Position numbers and translations under genes: made by a program. This document shows positions 15,172 to 17,776 of a DNA stretch of 17,776 bases, piece by piece. The stretch is from contig CALPUT020000014.1 in the NCBI GenBank assembly GCA_943326825.2, positions 1-17,776 on the forward strand, written 5' to 3'. Within the stretch, counting starts at the first letter, position 1; the number at the start of each line of letters is the position of its first letter. The DNA is from Chryseobacterium gleum (lineage in GTDB: Bacteria > Bacteroidota > Bacteroidia > Flavobacteriales_D > Crocinitomicaceae). The notes below the pieces were generated by a model that was not told the origin of the DNA, did not search any database, and saw only the letters and a program-made list of their open reading frames with translations.

Positions 15172-15795
15172 TTGAATAATATTAAATTATTTAGAACCCC
15201 ACGATTTCTTTATTGGATTTTTCCAAGAAGGACGTGGGGTTTTTCACGTAAAAAGAATTCTGTTTATTTAACGTTTGACGATGGGCCTCAACCTGAAATT
15301 ACAGATTGGATTTTAGACTTTTTGAAAGACAAAAACATCAAAGCAACATTCTTTTGTGTTGGGAATAATTTATTAAAATATCCTAAGATTACTGAACGAA
15401 CTAAGCAAGAAGGACATGTTGTTGCAAACCATACAATGCATCACAATAAAGGGACGAAAATTTCATTTAAAAAGTATAAAGACTCAATTGATGAAACTTC
15501 TAAATTAGTCTCCAACAATCTATTTCGTCCTCCTTATGGGAGAATTACAGCATTAGATTCGTTTCGAATTAATAAAGAATATAAAATAATCATGTGGTCC
15601 TGGCTTTCTTACGATTTTGATAGGAATGTATCCATTGAAAAAATACTAGAAAAAGCTAAAAAACAAATCAAAGCAGGAGACATTATTGTACTTCATGACA
15701 ACATCAAAACCTTTGATCGATTAAAATTACTTTTACCAGAAATAATAAAAATTATAGAAGATAAAAAGCTAACTTTTGAAGTAATAAACTCTTAA
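15172..15795 (+). CDS. Polysaccharide deacetylase (NodB-like, carbohydrate esterase 4 family)
   Basis: This 207-residue metal-dependent deacetylase of N-acetylated glycans covers nearly only the NodB domain. The motifs are TFDDGP (34-39), HTMHH (His87 and His91 as metal ligands with Asp37), RPPYGR (119-124), the WSWLSYDFD region (142-150) and IIVLHDN (171-177, His175). There is no clear signal peptide. The N-terminus is basic (RTPRFL...FPRRTW), resembling other short Flavobacteriia members, so export or an inner-membrane position is uncertain. The start is TTG: it is the first start codon after the in-frame stop of the DUF2723 gene, and the N-terminal residues 6-24 look like the family's conserved ones. 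The 6-nt gap implies translational coupling. A terminator-like hairpin lies within codons 8-25. Confidence 0.9.
   Translation: MNNIKLFRTPRFLYWIFPRRTWGFSRKKNSVYLTFDDGPQPEITDWILDFLKDKNIKATFFCVGNNLLKYPKITERTKQEGHVVANHTMHHNKGTKISFKKYKDSIDETSKLVSNNLFRPPYGRITALDSFRINKEYKIIMWSWLSYDFDRNVSIEKILEKAKKQIKAGDIIVLHDNIKTFDRLKLLLPEIIKIIEDKKLTFEVINS
15195..15244 (+). terminator. Terminator-like hairpin inside the start of the deacetylase gene
   Basis: AACCCCACG (15195-15203) pairs perfectly with CGTGGGGTT (15233-15241), 9 bp with six G-C pairs, around a 29-nt loop, and the stem's 3' edge runs into TTTTT (15240-15244). It starts 30 nt after the DUF2723 stop, where a terminator for that gene would be expected, yet it lies in codons 8-25 of the deacetylase. 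It may act as a partial terminator or attenuator. The long loop weakens it, and the bases also encode conserved-looking residues, so coincidence is possible. Confidence 0.45.
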
Positions 15796-15841
15796 ATTAA
15801 TATTAGAATCAAACAAATGCAAAACTATTGGAACGAAGGTG

Positions 15842-15859
15842 GCAGAGCGGAGTCGAAGC
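15842..15859 (+). repeat. AGTCGAAGC element, copy 1
   Basis: GCAGAGCGGAGTCGAAGC matches the copy at 16461-16478 in 16 of 18 positions and in the same orientation. I recall closely related GAGCGAAGTCGAAG sequences as dispersed extragenic repeats in many Bacteroidota genomes. This copy abuts the DUF2480 gene: its last base is the first base of that gene's stop codon complement. Confidence 0.65.
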
Positions 15860-16362
15860 TACTTTCTTTTAAAAACCGGCACAGTAGAACAAGGTTCACC
15901 ATACATGATGCTCTTCACAACAGGTTGGAGATGTTGAATCAACGTAACCATTGAAAAATCAGGAGCAGGAATATCAGAACAGCCTTTTACAATTACTCTT
16001 CCATCGATATATTCATCTAATGGTTCATTGAAAATAGCAGTTTTAATCAATTGCTTTTGAAGATCTAATTTATTTCCGACAATGTATGTTTTAGCAATAC
16101 CTTCTATAGCAGATGCTATAAGCATATAAGCCCAAGTTGGAACGAATGCATCAGCAGAACAATGAATAAAAATGGCTCTATTTTCAAATTGTTTCCAATC
16201 ATTTTCTTTGATCCAATTTCTAAAATCTTTTTCTTTTAAAACTAAACCTTGCCATAATTGTTCAGCTAAATCAATACCAATAATTACCTCTTTAGGATTA
16301 AATTTAGCTAAATCTAAACTGATTAAACCACTGTCTTTTACTTTATTGATTATTTCTTCCAT
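15859..16362 (-). CDS. DUF2480 family protein
   Basis: This 167-residue protein of unknown function is full length for the Bacteroidota family DUF2480. Family features that I recognise are the N-terminal NKVKDSGLISLDL (6-18), LWQGLVLKEKDFR (36-48), the central CSADAFVPTWAYML (69-82), VIVKGCSDIPAP (123-134) and the C-terminal LQPVVKSIMYGEPCSTVPV (145-163). The conserved Cys, His and Asp residues in these blocks could form a metal or catalytic site, but no activity is established. It has no signal peptide or membrane segment. It is a single gene on the minus strand between two plus-strand genes, with an AGTCGAAGC element at each side. TACATTTT at 16376-16369 is one base off the -7 consensus, without a -33 element. 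Confidence 0.9.
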   Translation of the reverse strand: MEEIINKVKDSGLISLDLAKFNPKEVIIGIDLAEQLWQGLVLKEKDFRNWIKENDWKQFENRAIFIHCSADAFVPTWAYMLIASAIEGIAKTYIVGNKLDLQKQLIKTAIFNEPLDEYIDGRVIVKGCSDIPAPDFSMVTLIQHLQPVVKSIMYGEPCSTVPVFKRK

Positions 16363-16460
16363 TGTTCAAAAATGTACTGTAAAAATAAGGAAATTTCATG
16401 GGAATAATTCAATATTAAAAAAGTCGAATCATTCGTGCAGAGGGAAACCTAATAATTTAT

Positions 16461-16478
16461 GCATAGCGAAGTCGAAGC
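16461..16478 (+). repeat. AGTCGAAGC element, copy 2
   Basis: GCATAGCGAAGTCGAAGC is the second copy of the element at 15842-15859, in direct orientation, about 620 nt away. It lies in the 168-nt divergent spacer between the DUF2480 and rhomboid genes. With the preceding AT it creates an ATG (16459) in frame with the rhomboid gene, which is probably not used. Confidence 0.65.
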
Positions 16479-16486
16479 ATGTCATC

Positions 16487-16517
16487 TTGTCACTAAAAAA
16501 TCAAAGGCATATCTTTT
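16487..16517 (+). promoter_or_regulatory. Candidate promoter of the rhomboid gene
   Basis: TTG at 16487-16489 and TATCTTTT at 16510-16517 (one mismatch to TAnnTTTG, with a G next) are 20 nt apart. The start would be near 16522, leaving about 9 nt before the ATG at 16531. The -33 element lies just beyond the AGTCGAAGC element. If correct, the ATG at 16459 is upstream of the transcript and cannot be the start codon. Confidence 0.4.
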
Positions 16518-16530
16518 GACAATCAACTGT

Positions 16531-17352
16531 ATGCAAAAACAGAAAAACCATCCATTTGGTTCAACTTTAGAAGCAATTTTGTACCCAACATTATTATTAA
16601 TAGTGATGTGGGTCGTTTTTTGGGCTGAACAATTATTCACTTATAATTTTCATGAATTAGGTGTTTTACCAAGAAATATTTCAGGATTAAAAGGAATAAT
16701 CTTTATGCCTTTAATTCATTCAAAGGCAGACTTTGCGCACATCATCAATAATTCGGCCCCTACGTTTATTTTATTATCTGCATTGGTATATTTCTACCGT
16801 GAAATTGCTTTGAAAGTCTTTATTTTTAGTTGGATTTTCACAGGTTTATTTGTCTGGATATTAGCAAATGATAAAGGAGGATATCATATTGGAATGAGTG
16901 GTGTTATTTATGCCTTGGCCAGTTTTCTGTTTGCAAGTGGTGTTTTGAGAAGGTTTTTGCCCCTTCAAGCTATTTCAATGTTTGTGGCATTTATGTATGG
17001 AGGAATGGTTTGGGGAATTTTACCAATGGAAGAAAAAATTTCGTGGGAAGGACATTTATCAGGAATGGTCATGGGAATTGTTTTTGCCTTTTATTATAAA
17101 AATGAAGGTCCAGTTCGACCTAAATATCAATACGAAATTGAGAAAGAAATGGGAATTGAGCCTCCTGATTTTGAAGCAATCTTAGCAGAAAAAATTAGGT
17201 TAGCTGAATTAACCGAACAAGAGGCTTTGTTGGTAAATGAACAACACCATCAAAATCATTTAAATCACCCTCATCATCAGCGAGTAGTTTACCATTTTGT
17301 TCCAAGAGAGAAAGAAATTAAAGATTTATCTTCGGATGGTAACGCTCAGTAA
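16531..17352 (+). CDS. Rhomboid-family intramembrane serine protease
   Basis: This polytopic membrane protease (273 residues from the start chosen here) cleaves transmembrane segments of other membrane proteins; its substrates are unknown. Catalytic features are all present: GMSG with nucleophile Ser123, WEGHLSG with His175, and HIINN with His70 and Asn74 matching the HxxxN oxyanion motif of GlpG. Six hydrophobic helices span about 16-190. The tail (190-273) is cytoplasmic or periplasmic, charged, and contains a histidine-rich run at 239-255. I chose ATG 16531 over the in-frame ATG 16459: the extra 24 residues are encoded by a dispersed repeat, are not membrane-like, and lie upstream of the best promoter. 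The 3' end overlaps the convergent histidine phosphatase gene by 35 nt. Confidence 0.9.
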   Translation: MQKQKNHPFGSTLEAILYPTLLLIVMWVVFWAEQLFTYNFHELGVLPRNISGLKGIIFMPLIHSKADFAHIINNSAPTFILLSALVYFYREIALKVFIFSWIFTGLFVWILANDKGGYHIGMSGVIYALASFLFASGVLRRFLPLQAISMFVAFMYGGMVWGILPMEEKISWEGHLSGMVMGIVFAFYYKNEGPVRPKYQYEIEKEMGIEPPDFEAILAEKIRLAELTEQEALLVNEQHHQNHLNHPHHQRVVYHFVPREKEIKDLSSDGNAQ

Positions 17353-17776
17353 TTATTCCATTTCCTTTTGAAGTTTCTTCCCATGAATCAATTTCAAAAG
17401 AAATACAAATGTATTCACACGTACTCAAATCATTAAACTCTCCTGTGAAATAACTCGCTAAGTCAGATAATCCATTATTATGACCTATAATAAATAAATC
17501 TTCATTCTGTTTTTGCTCCCAAATTAAAGATAATAATTTAGGACTTTCAGCTAAATAAAGTTTATCTAAATATTTAATTTTTTTGAATTCATTTCCCTCA
17601 TTTACTATATTAATTGTTTGCCTTGTTCTTGCCGCATCTGAACAATATATATGTATAGGTTGAAAGTTTTTTGATTTAAAGTAAAGAGCTATATTTTCAG
17701 CCTGTAAAATACCTTTTTGCATTAATTTTCGATCGAAATCTTTCCCGCTTTCTGAAAAAGGCTCTGTTTTAGCATG
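17318..17776 (-). CDS. Partial CDS (5' end missing): SixA-type histidine phosphatase
   Basis: The frame is open from the window edge to the stop at 17318. The edge codon (17776-17774) is His, followed by AKTEPFSESGKDFDRKLMQKG. This is the RHA motif and the DFDRxLxxxG motif of SixA-like members of the histidine phosphatase superfamily, so the gene starts outside the window and the ATG at 17722 is internal. The 152 residues seen also contain SDAARTRQT (the second phosphate-binding Arg) and FIIGHNNGLSD (second catalytic His, codon 17482-17480). The likely role is removing phosphate from a phosphohistidine protein or a small phosphoester; the substrate is not predictable. It converges on the rhomboid gene with a 35-nt overlap. 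Confidence 0.88.
   Translation of the reverse strand, partial: HAKTEPFSESGKDFDRKLMQKGILQAENIALYFKSKNFQPIHIYCSDAARTRQTINIVNEGNEFKKIKYLDKLYLAESPKLLSLIWEQKQNEDLFIIGHNNGLSDLASYFTGEFNDLSTCEYICISFEIDSWEETSKGNGIITERYHPKINL

Noticed and set aside
17318..17722. Taking ATG 17722 as the start of the histidine phosphatase
   Set aside because: The frame is open up to the window edge and the upstream codons encode the catalytic HA motif and DFDR, so the start lies outside the window.

Overview
The window is AT-rich chromosomal DNA from a member of the Bacteroidota, most likely of the order Flavobacteriales (a Crocinitomicaceae/Fluviicola-like genome is my best guess, inferred from gene families only). Supporting signs are a two-component sensor of the periplasmic-propeller plus LytS-kinase type paired with a LytTR regulator, a DUF2723 membrane protein, a DUF2480 protein, short lipoproteins with Bacteroidota-style lipoboxes, almost no Shine-Dalgarno sequences, and promoters that fit the Bacteroidota sigma consensus (TTTG or TTG, about 19 nt, then TAnnTTTG). 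No insertion sequence, prophage gene, CRISPR array or rRNA is visible. Most of it looks like ordinary core genome.

Left part (1-1360): three genes on the minus strand. They are the first 24 codons of a protein resembling the CTP-synthase C-terminal (glutamine amidotransferase-like) family, a 207-residue lipoprotein 18 nt upstream of it, and an unrecognised 106-residue protein whose upstream region carries a perfect 7-3-7 palindrome. On the plus strand follow an Xaa-Pro aminopeptidase (pepP) and an alpha/beta hydrolase 5 nt behind it (1361-3441). After a 313-nt gap come a LytTR response regulator and its probable sensor kinase, 3 nt apart (3755-7453). A 79-residue lipoprotein then has its own strong promoter, lying over the end of the kinase gene, and its own rho-independent terminator (7442-7770).

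Middle part (7884-10710): a 521-residue helical-repeat protein of unknown function runs convergently into thiL (thiamine-monophosphate kinase), and the two stop codons abut with no spacer. Upstream of thiL on the same strand is tRNA-Gln(UUG), with a clear promoter and a clear terminator. The 362-nt region beyond it holds an 11-bp inverted repeat and paired short direct repeats before the next operon.

Right part (11029-17776): a 1378-residue DUF2723 polytopic membrane protein (candidate GT-C glycosyltransferase, related to eukaryotic TMEM260) is followed after 6 nt, in the same reading frame and from a TTG start, by a NodB-type polysaccharide deacetylase. A terminator-like hairpin lies inside the first 25 codons of the deacetylase. 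A DUF2480 gene on the minus strand is bracketed by two near-identical 18-bp GCA(G/T)AGCG(G/A)AGTCGAAGC elements. The right-hand copy makes a false early ATG for the next gene, a rhomboid-family intramembrane protease with a histidine-rich tail. The rhomboid gene overlaps by 35 nt, convergently, with a SixA-type histidine phosphatase that is cut by the window edge just at its catalytic histidine.

I did not find a clear novel defence or mobile system. The points most worth a second look are the coding-region hairpin, the AGTCGAAGC elements with the start-site correction, the operator-like palindrome at 1211-1227, and the sensor/regulator/lipoprotein cluster.
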